A stretch of DNA of 64,000 nt from Candidatus Methanomicula labiotermitis (lineage in GTDB: Archaea > Thermoplasmatota > Thermoplasmata > Methanomassiliicoccales > Methanomethylophilaceae), in assembly GCA_009780575.1 (NCBI GenBank), contig WQZU01000001.1, positions 16,955 through 80,954 on the forward strand. The letters run 5' to 3'. The notes below the pieces were generated by a model that was not told where the DNA came from, did not search any database, and saw nothing but the letters and a program-made list of their open reading frames with translations. Of this stretch, positions 8,891 through 17,749 are shown one piece after another (within the stretch, counting starts at the first letter, position 1; each line of letters starts with the position of its first letter). The translations under genes were made by a program, and so were the position numbers.

Positions 8891-10537
8891 TCATCGCCCG
8901 TGATCCGCATACGTCGGAAATTGAGAGAAGTCCGTGTGCGGGATGAACAGCGCGGATATGTATTCATCGGAGAACAAAGGATCGGAGCTCAGGTCGACGT
9001 ATGTCATTCTTTTGAACACCTCTCCTATCCTGTTCCTTGCAGACGAGGATAACAGCGCCTGCTTCGCTCCGGCGAGCGACGCATTCCCGAGATATTCGAA
9101 TTTTTCTCTCGGAACGTCGGGAAGCATACCTATCGCGATCGCACTTTCCGTGTTTATGAAATTCCCGAAACCGCCGGCGATGTATATCTTTTCAATGTCA
9201 TCAATGTTCGCACCCAGATTGCGTATCAGTGATCTTGATGCGGAATATATTGCCGCCTTTGTCAGTATCGCATCATGTATGTCGTCTTCGCTTATGCGCA
9301 CACCTTCCGCTATTGTAAGCGACTTTTTCCCGTCTATCGTTTCAATGGATGTTTTATCGGTAAACTTTCCTTTTTTGTCTATGTAGCCGTGAATGAACAG
9401 CTGCGCCAGTATGTCGATCAGTCCGGAACCGCATATACCCTTTGCCCGGTCTCCCGCAATGACCGTGTATTCAAACCTTCCTTCCGTTATTTTGAAACTG
9501 TCTATGGCGCCGGGCTTGGCCATCATGCCCGATCTCATCCCTCCTTCGAAGGCAGGTCCGGCAGACGACGAACAGACGAGCATCATGTCCTTGTTGCCGA
9601 GCGCAACCTCTCCGTTCGTGCCTACGTCTATCAAAAGCGATAATCCGTCATCGGTGTCCATTTCGGAGTTGATTATGTCCGATGTCACATCACCGCCGAC
9701 GTATGCGGCCGGAGATGGCATGCATATCACCATTGCATCAGCGTTCACGTGTAGTCCGCTCTCCCTGCCCGTGATCTCCGCTTCCTTCACCACCGGATCG
9801 TAAGGAGGCTCCCTTATCGGAGACGGATCTATGCCCAGGAACAAATGGATCATCGTTGTGTTCCCGGATACGTATACGGCGTTTATGTCATCCTTCGTGA
9901 GCCCTTTTTCATTGTTGCGTTTATCGTTTTCGCGCACGAACGGATCGATAAGATCGTTTATTGATTTCACAACGGATCTTCTCAGTTCTTCGGTCCCGCC
10001 CTCGTGCGCATACTCTATTCTTGAGAGAACATCATCTCCGTGGACTCCCTGTGTGTTGTAACCTGACGCAGAATACATATCCGTACCGCTGTTCATGTCA
10101 ACGACGGAAACCGCAACGGTCGTCGTTCCTATGTCCGCCGCCAAGCCATAGTTGTTAGCGTTGCATTTCATTGGTGCGGCGATCGGTGTGAGATCGTGTA
10201 TCTCGATGTTCCTGTGATCATTGGATGCGATTATCCCGTCGTCATCCGGCGGTATCGATACGCACATGTCCGCGTTAACATGTGTTCTGCATGCAAGCAC
10301 TATCATGTGATCCGGTTTCAATGCGTTTTTCTCTTTTCGTCCGCCGCTGTTCTCCGGCCCGTTTTGCAATTCGTTCTCATGTTTTGATATCGTAACATTG
10401 CAGCGCCCGCACCTTCCGTTGCCGTTGCACGGAGTCCTGATGACAACACCGGCGGCCTTCGCGGCGTCTGAGATCAGCGTATCGCGATCAACGAGCGCAC
10501 GCGCACCGGATGGAAGGAATCTTATTTTGAATTTCAT
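8891..10537 (-). CDS. acsV: Reductive activator of the corrinoid iron-sulfur protein (RACo type)
   Basis: This ATP-dependent activator re-reduces inactive cob(II)amide in corrinoid proteins. Residues 1-90 form a plant-type [2Fe-2S] ferredoxin domain with the motif PCNGNGRCGRC and a fourth Cys in VLACRTH. The rest is a DUF4445/ASKHA ATPase domain, with AADIGTTTVAVSVVD near residue 132, LLIDVGTNGEVALG near 295 and IYIAGGFGNF near 455. The 548-residue length is slightly short for AcsV (about 630), mostly through a small linker. Presence of a [2Fe-2S] N-terminus separates it from the RamA gene at 53335, which has C-terminal [4Fe-4S] motifs. Context points to AcsC as its substrate. Confidence 0.88.
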   Translation of the reverse strand: MKFKIRFLPSGARALVDRDTLISDAAKAAGVVIRTPCNGNGRCGRCNVTISKHENELQNGPENSGGRKEKNALKPDHMIVLACRTHVNADMCVSIPPDDDGIIASNDHRNIEIHDLTPIAAPMKCNANNYGLAADIGTTTVAVSVVDMNSGTDMYSASGYNTQGVHGDDVLSRIEYAHEGGTEELRRSVVKSINDLIDPFVRENDKRNNEKGLTKDDINAVYVSGNTTMIHLFLGIDPSPIREPPYDPVVKEAEITGRESGLHVNADAMVICMPSPAAYVGGDVTSDIINSEMDTDDGLSLLIDVGTNGEVALGNKDMMLVCSSSAGPAFEGGMRSGMMAKPGAIDSFKITEGRFEYTVIAGDRAKGICGSGLIDILAQLFIHGYIDKKGKFTDKTSIETIDGKKSLTIAEGVRISEDDIHDAILTKAAIYSASRSLIRNLGANIDDIEKIYIAGGFGNFINTESAIAIGMLPDVPREKFEYLGNASLAGAKQALLSSSARNRIGEVFKRMTYVDLSSDPLFSDEYISALFIPHTDFSQFPTYADHGR

Positions 10538-10700
10538 CGCAGAATCACCGCACGATTAGTAAGGAACAGCGACAATATACAAATTGTTACCTCATTTTTT
10601 GAGCTTTGTGCGCACATATTGATAAAGCGTGCTGCGGCGTACGCTGTTTTCGTATATCGCACCATAAAATAGATTTATTGTTATCGTAATAGCCAATATT

Positions 10701-11399
10701 GTGAAGATAGCTGGATTCATAAAAACGACATTGCTTGATTGGGACGGAATGGTCGCCTGCACCGTTTATCTGGCAGGATGCGGCCTCAGATGTCCGTACT
10801 GTCATAACAGAGAGATGGTCTTGAATGCGGATACCGTTGACGGGATAGATGAGAAAGACGTACTGGCATACATTGAAGAGAACTCGGACTTCATAGACGG
10901 AGTGGTGGTATCCGGCGGAGAGCCGCTTATGAATGAGGATATTGAAAAATTCCTTAAGAAGATAAAGGCGCTGAACGTGAAGGTGAAGATAGACACCAAC
11001 GGTCTTTTCCCCGAGGTTCTGGACGATCTCATCGGCGCCGGCCTCGTTGACATGGTGGCCATGGACGTGAAATCATCACTCAATGAAAGATACAACGCCG
11101 CCTCGGGAGCAATTGTGGATCTTGACATTATAAGGAAAAGCATCGAATTGATCATTGGTTCCGGCGTTGACCACGAATTCAGGACAACTGCCGTACCCAT
11201 CTATGTTAAAGATGATGATATAAAAAATATATCTATGAATATCAAAGGAGCAAAGAGATATCGTATACATCAGTTCAGAAACAAAGTTACGATGGATGAT
11301 GCTCTCTCCGTCCTCAATCCTTATCCAGAGTCGAAACTTATCAATATGGCCGAGATCGCAAAGGAATACATCAAAGACGTTAAGATCCGCGGGATATGA
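10701..11399 (+). CDS. Radical SAM activase, NrdG/anaerobic ribonucleotide reductase-activating type
   Basis: The 232-residue protein has the radical SAM triad CGLRCPYC near residue 27, preceded by the family signature TTLLDWDGMVACTVYL. That arrangement is seen in the archaeal NrdG2 family, which makes the glycyl radical of anaerobic ribonucleotide reductase. It starts with GTG. The substrate enzyme (NrdD) is not in the window, so another glycyl-radical enzyme or an undescribed role is possible. A GGEPLM motif near residue 74 supports S-adenosylmethionine binding. Confidence 0.85.
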   Translation: MKIAGFIKTTLLDWDGMVACTVYLAGCGLRCPYCHNREMVLNADTVDGIDEKDVLAYIEENSDFIDGVVVSGGEPLMNEDIEKFLKKIKALNVKVKIDTNGLFPEVLDDLIGAGLVDMVAMDVKSSLNERYNAASGAIVDLDIIRKSIELIIGSGVDHEFRTTAVPIYVKDDDIKNISMNIKGAKRYRIHQFRNKVTMDDALSVLNPYPESKLINMAEIAKEYIKDVKIRGI

Positions 11400-11440
11400 G
11401 GCAGTATAACCGCATCAGACTGTTGTTGTGATCGCATACA

Positions 11441-12844
11441 TTATTTCAGAAACTCCGATACGTCCGCCCTGACTGCCGTTCCCACGGTCTCGCTCGGCCC
11501 GTTGACGTATACAACATCTGAATTCACCTCTCCGAGGAACTTTTCTATGACCTTCTCATCTTTTGACACTATTCCCGAACTCATGCCGAATTCACAGTCG
11601 CCGGCCATCTCGATCGCTTCGCTTAGATCGTTGACTATCTGCACGGAAAGTACAGGCAGACTGTGGTCTATGCCATTGAACTCATGGTCTTCCGGAAGAC
11701 CCGCGAATATCGCCGGCAACACATAATATCCGGCGTCCGTTATCTCTCCTGTCACTCTTTTCCCTCCGAAGATCAGATTGTCCCTGGAATTCTTAACGAT
11801 CTTCAGGAAATTCTCCATGTTCTCCTTTGATATGATCGGGCCGACGAATGTTCCTTTCTCAGCGGGATCTCCTACGGTCATCTTGTTCGCTTCAGCGAGA
11901 AGATGTTCGATGAACTGTTTCTGTTCGTTTACCGTAACTATTACTTTTGAACATGAGTCGATCCTCTGACCGCCGTACCTGAATGCCGATGTCACGGCAA
12001 TATTCGCGGCCGCCTGCATTGACGCCGGTTTGTATATCACCAGAGGATTCATCCCTTTGAATTCGCCGATGAACAGCAGCTGATCGTTGATCGCGGCGAA
12101 CATGAGGTCTTCGAATCTGTCGCTTCTGCCGACGGCGACCACTCCTTTGATGTTCTCGTTCTCGATCAATGCATTGGCCGCTTTGCCTTTTCTGTCGAAT
12201 ATTATGTTCAGAACGCCGTCCGGCAGCAGAGGAGCAAGTATCTCATATACCGCATACACCGGGAACGGGCATTCCTTCGGAGGTATGACGATAACGCTGC
12301 TGCCGGCGAGCATCGCGGAAACGGCATAACCCATCGGTGCTGCCAGCGGAGAATTGTATTCCGATATCACGGCCCATGTTCCGGCCGGTTTTCCTTTTGC
12401 GGTCTTTATCTTCTCCGACCCTTCCTCAATGATCTCGATCAGTCTTTCAACTTCGTATATGGAATCATCACGCGTCATGCCGGAACTGAGCGTTACGGCC
12501 GCGGCGAGCTTGTACTTTTGTCTCTTTATGGTCTCCAGCGCCGTTACAAATATTTCAGAACGTTTCTCCTTGTCGATTTTTGACCATATTCTGAATGCAT
12601 CGGAAGCAACATCCGCGGCTCTGTCCGAAAGACCGTCTTCGGGCTCCTGGAACCTTCCGAACCTTATACTTTCGTCCACCGGACTGGATACCGTGTGTTC
12701 GTTCCCTGATGCCACCATTAGGCCGCCGACGTAACACGGATAATCCTTTTTGTCCGTGTGCAGAACGGAATTCAGGGCGCCGTCGAACTTCTTGTCCCGA
12801 TCGCTTTCCTTAGGTGCATCTTTGGTCGTCTGATCGTATTTCAT
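11441..12844 (-). CDS. Aldehyde dehydrogenase superfamily protein, probably lacking the catalytic cysteine
   Basis: The 467-residue protein has the aldehyde dehydrogenase fold along its whole length, with a nucleotide-binding segment (VISEYNSPLAAPMGYAVSA), a Glu in GEFKGMNPL at the place of the usual ELGGKN motif, and the C-terminal ALPEDHEFNG-type region. In RocA-like relatives the nucleophile is in GQKCSA; here the aligned stretch reads GQRIDSCSK, so the nucleophile position is Ile, although a Cys follows three residues later. The protein may be catalytically altered or structural. It stands alone between convergent nrdG and the tRNA pair, with no operon partner. Confidence 0.8.
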   Translation of the reverse strand: MKYDQTTKDAPKESDRDKKFDGALNSVLHTDKKDYPCYVGGLMVASGNEHTVSSPVDESIRFGRFQEPEDGLSDRAADVASDAFRIWSKIDKEKRSEIFVTALETIKRQKYKLAAAVTLSSGMTRDDSIYEVERLIEIIEEGSEKIKTAKGKPAGTWAVISEYNSPLAAPMGYAVSAMLAGSSVIVIPPKECPFPVYAVYEILAPLLPDGVLNIIFDRKGKAANALIENENIKGVVAVGRSDRFEDLMFAAINDQLLFIGEFKGMNPLVIYKPASMQAAANIAVTSAFRYGGQRIDSCSKVIVTVNEQKQFIEHLLAEANKMTVGDPAEKGTFVGPIISKENMENFLKIVKNSRDNLIFGGKRVTGEITDAGYYVLPAIFAGLPEDHEFNGIDHSLPVLSVQIVNDLSEAIEMAGDCEFGMSSGIVSKDEKVIEKFLGEVNSDVVYVNGPSETVGTAVRADVSEFLK

Positions 12845-12958
12845 GATATTTCAGGAAGAAGGGCGTGAAGTTAATCTTTACTGTTCGCGATCTGCGTAAT
12901 ACTTAAATTCACGAGTGAGTGAACGGTTATATATCCCGTTATGCTTTGACGGAATCAA

Positions 12959-13034
12959 GGGCTCGTGGTCTAGTGGTTATGACGTTGCCTTCACACGGCA
13001 AAGGTCGCCGGTTCGAATCCGGCCGAGCCCACCA
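12959..13034 (+). tRNA. tRNA-Val (anticodon CAC), CCA encoded
   Basis: The acceptor stem pairs GGGCTCG with CGAGCCC. The anticodon stem is TTGCC/GGCAA around loop TTCACAC, giving anticodon CAC for valine GTG codons. The T arm has GGTTCGAATCC. The discriminator A is followed by an encoded CCA. A TATA-like element (GTTATATATCCC) lies about 25 bases upstream. The next tRNA begins 7 bases downstream, so the two are probably one transcript. Confidence 0.95.
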
Positions 13035-13040
13035 AAAAAT

Positions 13041-13125
13041 GTGGAGGTAGCCCAGCCAGGTAAGGCGATAGACTGCTAATCTATTGTCCCAAAAGGACTC
13101 GCGAGTTCAAATCTCGCCCTCCACG
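13041..13125 (+). tRNA. tRNA-Ser (anticodon GCT)
   Basis: The acceptor stem pairs GTGGAGG with CCTCCAC and the discriminator is G, as in serine tRNAs. The anticodon stem ATAGA/TCTAT encloses loop CTGCTAA with anticodon GCT, reading AGC and AGT. The extended variable arm (TGTCCC to GGACTC) is the class II feature expected for serine. CCA is not encoded. Confidence 0.94.
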
Positions 13126-13208
13126 CAGTTATTCTTCACGGATGAGGTGTTTTTAGGACGTGTATCATAAACGGACATGTTTTATTCGGAAGATACATTC
13201 ATTAAAGG

Positions 13209-14021
13209 ATGGTAAAAGGAACATTATGCATCATCGGCTGTCCCGTTCTTGAGGATGAGATAGTTTATTCTCTCGGTTCCGATAAAGAAAAGAAGAATGT
13301 GTATGTTCTCGGCACCGTATCATCGCACACTCTGATGAAAAAATTAGAACGCGAAGGGATCGGATATTCCGTCTCGGATATGTGGGAATTTGATAACGGT
13401 TACGTTGATATGAATGATAATGAGTTCAATGTGGTCATACTCATGAATGAACTGGGTCTTCACGTTCGCCCGGAATCTCTGCGCCGCACACTGGAAGATC
13501 AGATGAAAAAATATCGGAACAGGGCTGATGTGATTGCTTTGTGTTACGGTATGTGCGGCAATTACGGATGGGACGCTTCCGAATTCTCCGAAGAGATCGG
13601 CATTCCGGTCTTTGTATTCCGCGACCGTAATGATGACGTATGCGACGACTGCATAGGCGTTGCGGTCGGCGGACGTTCCGAATACAGCGGTTTTGTGAAA
13701 AAACATCCCGGGATGTTCTATGTCACGCCGGCGATAGTTGAGAATTGGGAAGAATATTCGAAGGAGTTGGATTTCTGCAAAGGTTTCGAGGTCATGAACA
13801 TTCACACGGTGAAAGAAGTGTTTCAAGTATACGGATACAAGAATGCGGTCATGATCGACACCGGCATCGGAATTTGCGGTGAAGAGTTGTGCGAAGGCCG
13901 GCGGCGGTTCTCGGAGGAGACCGGACTTGAATTCATAACACCTGATCCGGAAGTTGCGGACATCTATCCTTCGGAAAGAATATACAGAGACGCGAAAGAC
14001 TCTTTGAACCGCCGTGAATGA
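13209..14021 (+). CDS. DUF1638 family protein
   Basis: The 270-residue protein matches what I recall of DUF1638, a cytosolic family found in methylamine-using methanogens and some bacteria, often near methylamine methyltransferase genes. Visible features are CIIGCPVLEDEIVYSL at the N-terminus, ALCYGMCGNYGW near residue 111 and several conserved cysteines (CDDC near residue 140, IGICGEELC near 221), which could hold a metal. The biochemical function is unknown. It is monocistronic here, 38 kb away from mtmB1, so a link to methylamine metabolism is based on family knowledge only. Confidence 0.7.
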   Translation: MVKGTLCIIGCPVLEDEIVYSLGSDKEKKNVYVLGTVSSHTLMKKLEREGIGYSVSDMWEFDNGYVDMNDNEFNVVILMNELGLHVRPESLRRTLEDQMKKYRNRADVIALCYGMCGNYGWDASEFSEEIGIPVFVFRDRNDDVCDDCIGVAVGGRSEYSGFVKKHPGMFYVTPAIVENWEEYSKELDFCKGFEVMNIHTVKEVFQVYGYKNAVMIDTGIGICGEELCEGRRRFSEETGLEFITPDPEVADIYPSERIYRDAKDSLNRRE

Positions 14022-14068
14022 TCGGGCCTTCATGAAAACTTATCTATTTTGTTGTGATTCGAAGATGC

Positions 14069-14710
14069 ATGAGATCGATAATAATATCTGACATACATGC
14101 GAAGATGTCAACTGCGGAACTTGTTAATGATGCTGCCGCGGCACATAACGCTGACAATATCATGATACTCGGCGACATTACCAATTTCGGGCTTGCCGAT
14201 GTTGCCGTCGATTACATATCATCGCTGAAAAGGACCGTGTACGCTGTCCCGGGGAACTGCGACCCGCGCGATCTGCCGTCCCGTATCTCCGGGGTCGCGG
14301 TGGACATGCACGGAAAAACGGTTACGGTCGGAGATATAAAGATCGTCGGTCTCGGCGGATCCAATCCGACCGTCTTCAACACGCCGTTCGAGATCAGCGA
14401 GGATGACATCCTGCGTTCGCTTGATCCTATATGCGAAGGAGTTACGATACTTATGGTCCATGCACCTGCCTTCGGATATCTTGACATGATACCGTCCGGC
14501 GTGAGAGTTGGAAGCGAATCCGTCAGGAGGATCGTTGACAGACATAAGCCCAAAGTCGTACTCTCAGGGCATATACATGAAGCGCGCGGCACCGAATATC
14601 ATGACGGTACGCTGTTCCTTAACCCGGGAGCGGCCAAGGACGGGTATGCGGCGCTCCTCGTCATGGAGAATGGTAAAGCAGATGCCGAGTTAATCACTTT
14701 GCGTTCTTGA
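14069..14710 (+). CDS. Metallophosphoesterase, calcineurin-like
   Basis: This is a small metallophosphoesterase of about 213 residues with the full set of metal-binding motifs: SDIHAKM near residue 7, ILGDITNFG near residue 40, PGNCDPRD near residue 66, MVHAPAFG and LSGHIHEARG near residue 170. The start is taken as the ATG at 14069, which places the first motif right after the N-terminus; a GTG at 14054 is in frame. The family includes phosphodiesterases such as YfcE/MJ0936. The natural substrate is not evident from the neighbours. Confidence 0.85.
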   Translation: MRSIIISDIHAKMSTAELVNDAAAAHNADNIMILGDITNFGLADVAVDYISSLKRTVYAVPGNCDPRDLPSRISGVAVDMHGKTVTVGDIKIVGLGGSNPTVFNTPFEISEDDILRSLDPICEGVTILMVHAPAFGYLDMIPSGVRVGSESVRRIVDRHKPKVVLSGHIHEARGTEYHDGTLFLNPGAAKDGYAALLVMENGKADAELITLRS

Positions 14711-14838
14711 ACGATGCGTTTATTCGGTGCAGGCAGCAGGGTCGAATATTGTGAAAAGATGTGTTCGCACATAATCCGGAAAAAATCAGAAGCTAAAAAG
14801 TTTTAAATAGGCTATCATCTTTGGTCGTTCCGGATAAC

Positions 14839-15219
14839 ATGGCACTTTGGCAGGGTAAATCAAGAAGGAAGCCGACCGGAGGAAGGCTGATCTCCAGTAA
14901 GAGCAAAAGAAGGTTTGAGATCGGTACGGAGAAGCAGTTCGCCAAGATCGGCGCGCAGAGTCTTAAGCTGTACCGCACCGCAGGCGGAAACATAAAGGTC
15001 AGGGTACTCGCTGCGGAATATGCCAACGTTGTCGACAAGAAAACAAACAAGGTCAGTAAGGTGAAGATACAGGGCGTCAAGACGAATCCTGCCGACCCCA
15101 ACTATGTTCAGCGTAATCTCCTCAACAAAGGGGCGACCATAAAAACAGAGATCGGAGACGCCGTGATCACCTCCCGTCCGGGACAGGACGGAGCGGTTAA
15201 TGCGGTCCTGCTTGAGTAA
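14839..15219 (+). CDS. rps8e: Ribosomal protein S8e
   Basis: The 126-residue basic protein begins MALWQGKSRRKPTGGR, the hallmark of archaeal S8e in the small ribosomal subunit. The length is normal. The ATG at 14839 is preferred over an upstream in-frame TTG because it matches the family N-terminus. A TATA-like element (AAAGTTTTAAATAGG) lies near 14795-14812. The SRP19 gene begins 7 bases after the stop, so the two are linked. Confidence 0.96.
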   Translation: MALWQGKSRRKPTGGRLISSKSKRRFEIGTEKQFAKIGAQSLKLYRTAGGNIKVRVLAAEYANVVDKKTNKVSKVKIQGVKTNPADPNYVQRNLLNKGATIKTEIGDAVITSRPGQDGAVNAVLLE

Positions 15220-15226
15220 TCCGGAC

Positions 15227-15517
15227 ATGACATACGACAAGGACAACGCTATAGTGCTGTGGCCCGAATATTTTGAATCAGGCCGCAAGCGATCCGAAGG
15301 CCGCAGAGTTCCCAAGGAACTGTGCGTCAAAGAACCCAGTTTGGATATAATCGCAAAAGCGGCAGCCATACTTGATCTTGAATATGAGATATTCGATGAT
15401 GCCGCTTACCCTGCGAACTGGCGTAAGAAACAAGGATGCGTGCGTGTCGAAAAGGGCAAGATGAAAAAATCAAAGCTCCTTGTGAAAGTAGGACAATGCC
15501 TCGTGGAAAATCAGTGA
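15227..15517 (+). CDS. srp19: Signal recognition particle 19 kDa protein
   Basis: SRP19 binds the 7S RNA and prepares it for SRP54 during targeting of membrane proteins. The 96-residue product shows the family pattern: VLWPEYFESGRKRSEGRRVP near the start, a short helical middle, then a basic tail with GKMKKSKLLVKV. The ATG at 15227 fits the family start. It follows rps8e by 7 bases, a pairing seen in several archaea. Confidence 0.93.
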   Translation: MTYDKDNAIVLWPEYFESGRKRSEGRRVPKELCVKEPSLDIIAKAAAILDLEYEIFDDAAYPANWRKKQGCVRVEKGKMKKSKLLVKVGQCLVENQ

Positions 15518-15557
15518 GCGCATGCACATTTAATTATTATCAGTCTGATTATCGATC

Positions 15558-16943
15558 ATGATGTCTCCGCTTGAATCCATGATCCTTGACAGGAATTGCG
15601 AATCGCTCGGTATACCTGTCAGTACGCTTATGGATAATGCGGGTGTTGCTCTTTTTGACATCGTCTCAAAAGAATTCGCCGGAAAGAAGATACTGATCGT
15701 ATGCGGCATAGGAAACAACGGAGGCGACGGATTCGCATGCGCAAAGCGTTTCGGCAGAAAGGCGGACGTCGCCGTTCTGTTTCCGTCTGACAGGATCAAG
15801 ACCGATGCCGCCAAACGCCAGTATAATCTGCTTCGCAAAAGGCCGGCGATGTTCACAGACGTATCTGTGAACGAATACGATGTTATCATTGACTGCGGTC
15901 TCGGCATCGGCGGGAGGCCGCCGCTGGATGACGTTTACATCAAATATTTTGAAGTGCTGAAAAAATTCAAAGGAACGATCGTTTCCGCCGATGTTCCGAC
16001 CGGATTCGGTACGGATGACCATCTTATCCCGGATATAACTGTGACATTCCATGATATGAAAGAAGGGATGAACGAGAAGAACTGCGGAAGGATCATAATT
16101 GCCGATATAGGGATACCCGAAGAAGCGTCGCGTTTCGTAGGTCCGGGGGATATGCTTCGGTACCCTGTACCGAAAAAGGATTCGCATAAAGGAGACAACG
16201 GACGTCTTCTCGTTATCGGCGGCGGACCGTATATAGGCGCGCCGGCAATGTCGGCCATGGCCGCCTTCAGAGTAGGCAGCGATCTCGTTCGTATTGCCAC
16301 GCCGAGATTGAGTTTTGATCACATCGCTTCCATGACGCCGGCGTTCATAATGCACCGGACGTCCGATGATATTCTTACTGAGAACGATGTTCCGCGCCTT
16401 CTGGAGCTTTCCGAAAAGGTTGACGCCGTCCTTATAGGTCCCGGGCTGGGAACAGATGAAAGGACAATGGCCGCCGTCCGCGAATTCATGGACAGATGTA
16501 AAAAACCCATGACCGTGGACGCCGACGGGATAACCGCGATATCCTCTGTGCCGCGTATTCCTGACAATGTTGTGATAACGCCTCATCACAAAGAATTCGA
16601 AATATTTTCCGCAGGATCCGGCGACCCGGTTGCGGATGTTTCCGAACACAGAAATGTGACGATACTGATTAAAGGTCGGATCGATACGATAGCACAGTGG
16701 GAAAACATCAGAATGAACCGGGCCGGAACACCGGCGATGACGGTCGGCGGCACCGGAGACGTTCTTTCCGGGATCGTTGCAGGCCTTTTGTCAAAAGGTA
16801 TGAGCACATACGACGCCGCCTGCCTCGGAGCGTTCATCTGCGGAACCGCCGGAGAGAAGGCATTCAGTAAGAAATCCTACGGGATGATCGCCACCGATGT
16901 CATCGATATGATACCGAAGGTTCTGAAAGAACACCTGAGATGA
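15558..16943 (+). CDS. nnr: Bifunctional NAD(P)H-hydrate epimerase/dehydratase
   Basis: This repair enzyme converts hydrated NADH and NADPH back to the normal coenzymes. Residues 1-205 form the epimerase (YjeF_N) domain with CGIGNNGGDGF near residue 51. From about residue 215 to the end lies the ADP/ATP-dependent dehydratase of ribokinase fold, with LLVIGGGPYIGAPAMSA, LIGPGLGTD and the catalytic GGTGDVLSGIVAGL. The 461-residue length is typical of the fusion. The next gene starts 4 bases after the stop. Confidence 0.94.
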   Translation: MMSPLESMILDRNCESLGIPVSTLMDNAGVALFDIVSKEFAGKKILIVCGIGNNGGDGFACAKRFGRKADVAVLFPSDRIKTDAAKRQYNLLRKRPAMFTDVSVNEYDVIIDCGLGIGGRPPLDDVYIKYFEVLKKFKGTIVSADVPTGFGTDDHLIPDITVTFHDMKEGMNEKNCGRIIIADIGIPEEASRFVGPGDMLRYPVPKKDSHKGDNGRLLVIGGGPYIGAPAMSAMAAFRVGSDLVRIATPRLSFDHIASMTPAFIMHRTSDDILTENDVPRLLELSEKVDAVLIGPGLGTDERTMAAVREFMDRCKKPMTVDADGITAISSVPRIPDNVVITPHHKEFEIFSAGSGDPVADVSEHRNVTILIKGRIDTIAQWENIRMNRAGTPAMTVGGTGDVLSGIVAGLLSKGMSTYDAACLGAFICGTAGEKAFSKKSYGMIATDVIDMIPKVLKEHLR

Positions 16944-16947
16944 TACT

Positions 16948-17691
16948 TTGAACATACAGCCGATATACGGTCATCCTGCTTTGCGTGTTGATGATGCCGT
17001 TGTTATCGGAGACCTGCACATAGGTGTTGAGAGTCACTTGAGCCGCAAGGGATTCCATCTTCCTTCGAGAACGATGATCATGAAAGACGATCTGCTCAAT
17101 ATATCGGATGACGCTTCACGGCTCATTGTGCTCGGAGATGTCAAAGACTCGGTTCCCGGGTCCACGAAACAGGAGTATGCGGAAATACCGGAATTCTTCC
17201 AGGCGATGCTTGAGCATTTTGACCGCGTGGACGTTGTCATCGGAAACCACGATACCCGGATAGAGGATTTTTTGCCTAAACATGTTAATATCCATCCCGC
17301 AACCGGTTTGAGGATCGGGGACGTGGGGATGATACACGGGCACACGTGGCCCTCTGCTGATGTCATGGCTTCAAAGATGCTTGTTATGGCCCATAATCAT
17401 CCGGTGATTATGTTCAGGGACGGCGTCGGAAAGAGAACCACGGAACCATGCTGGATGAGAGCGCCTTTCAACGGTGAATCGGGTAATTATAAAGAACATC
17501 CTAATGAATTGCTTATGATCCCTTCCTTCAACCGCCTTCTCGGAGGATCGCCTGTGAACGTTAAAGAAGAAGGTTTTCTGGGACCGCTTATGAATTCCGG
17601 CATGATCGATATCGACGATGCGAAGATATTCCTTCTTGACGGCATATATCTTGGTATGAGAAAGGATCTCATCGTGAAAGGGCGTAGCTGA
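16948..17691 (+). CDS. Metallophosphoesterase of the MJ0037/SbcD-like group
   Basis: The 247-residue protein has metallophosphoesterase motifs VIGDLHIGVE, VLGDVKDSV, VIGNHDTRI and MIHGHTWPS, with a later AHNHPVI. The family is found in archaea next to helicase or ligase genes and is predicted to act on nucleic acids. Here it starts with TTG 4 bases after the nnr stop, so it is co-expressed with nucleotide repair. The C-terminal third, with CWMRAPF and LLGGSPVN, matches the archaeal members. Confidence 0.85.
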   Translation: MNIQPIYGHPALRVDDAVVIGDLHIGVESHLSRKGFHLPSRTMIMKDDLLNISDDASRLIVLGDVKDSVPGSTKQEYAEIPEFFQAMLEHFDRVDVVIGNHDTRIEDFLPKHVNIHPATGLRIGDVGMIHGHTWPSADVMASKMLVMAHNHPVIMFRDGVGKRTTEPCWMRAPFNGESGNYKEHPNELLMIPSFNRLLGGSPVNVKEEGFLGPLMNSGMIDIDDAKIFLLDGIYLGMRKDLIVKGRS

Positions 17692-17725
17692 CGCATTGTT
17701 TAGCGGGTTGTAATTAAAAATGAAG

Positions 17726-17741
17726 GGAGGGTTGCCCCTCC
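17726..17741. terminator. Hairpin between convergent genes
   Basis: A GGAGGG/CCCTCC stem with a four-base loop sits in the 58-base gap between the phosphoesterase stop and the mvhA stop. It is placed to end transcription from either side. The flanks are only moderately T-rich, so the call is tentative. Confidence 0.4.
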
Positions 17742-17749
17742 TGATGTGT

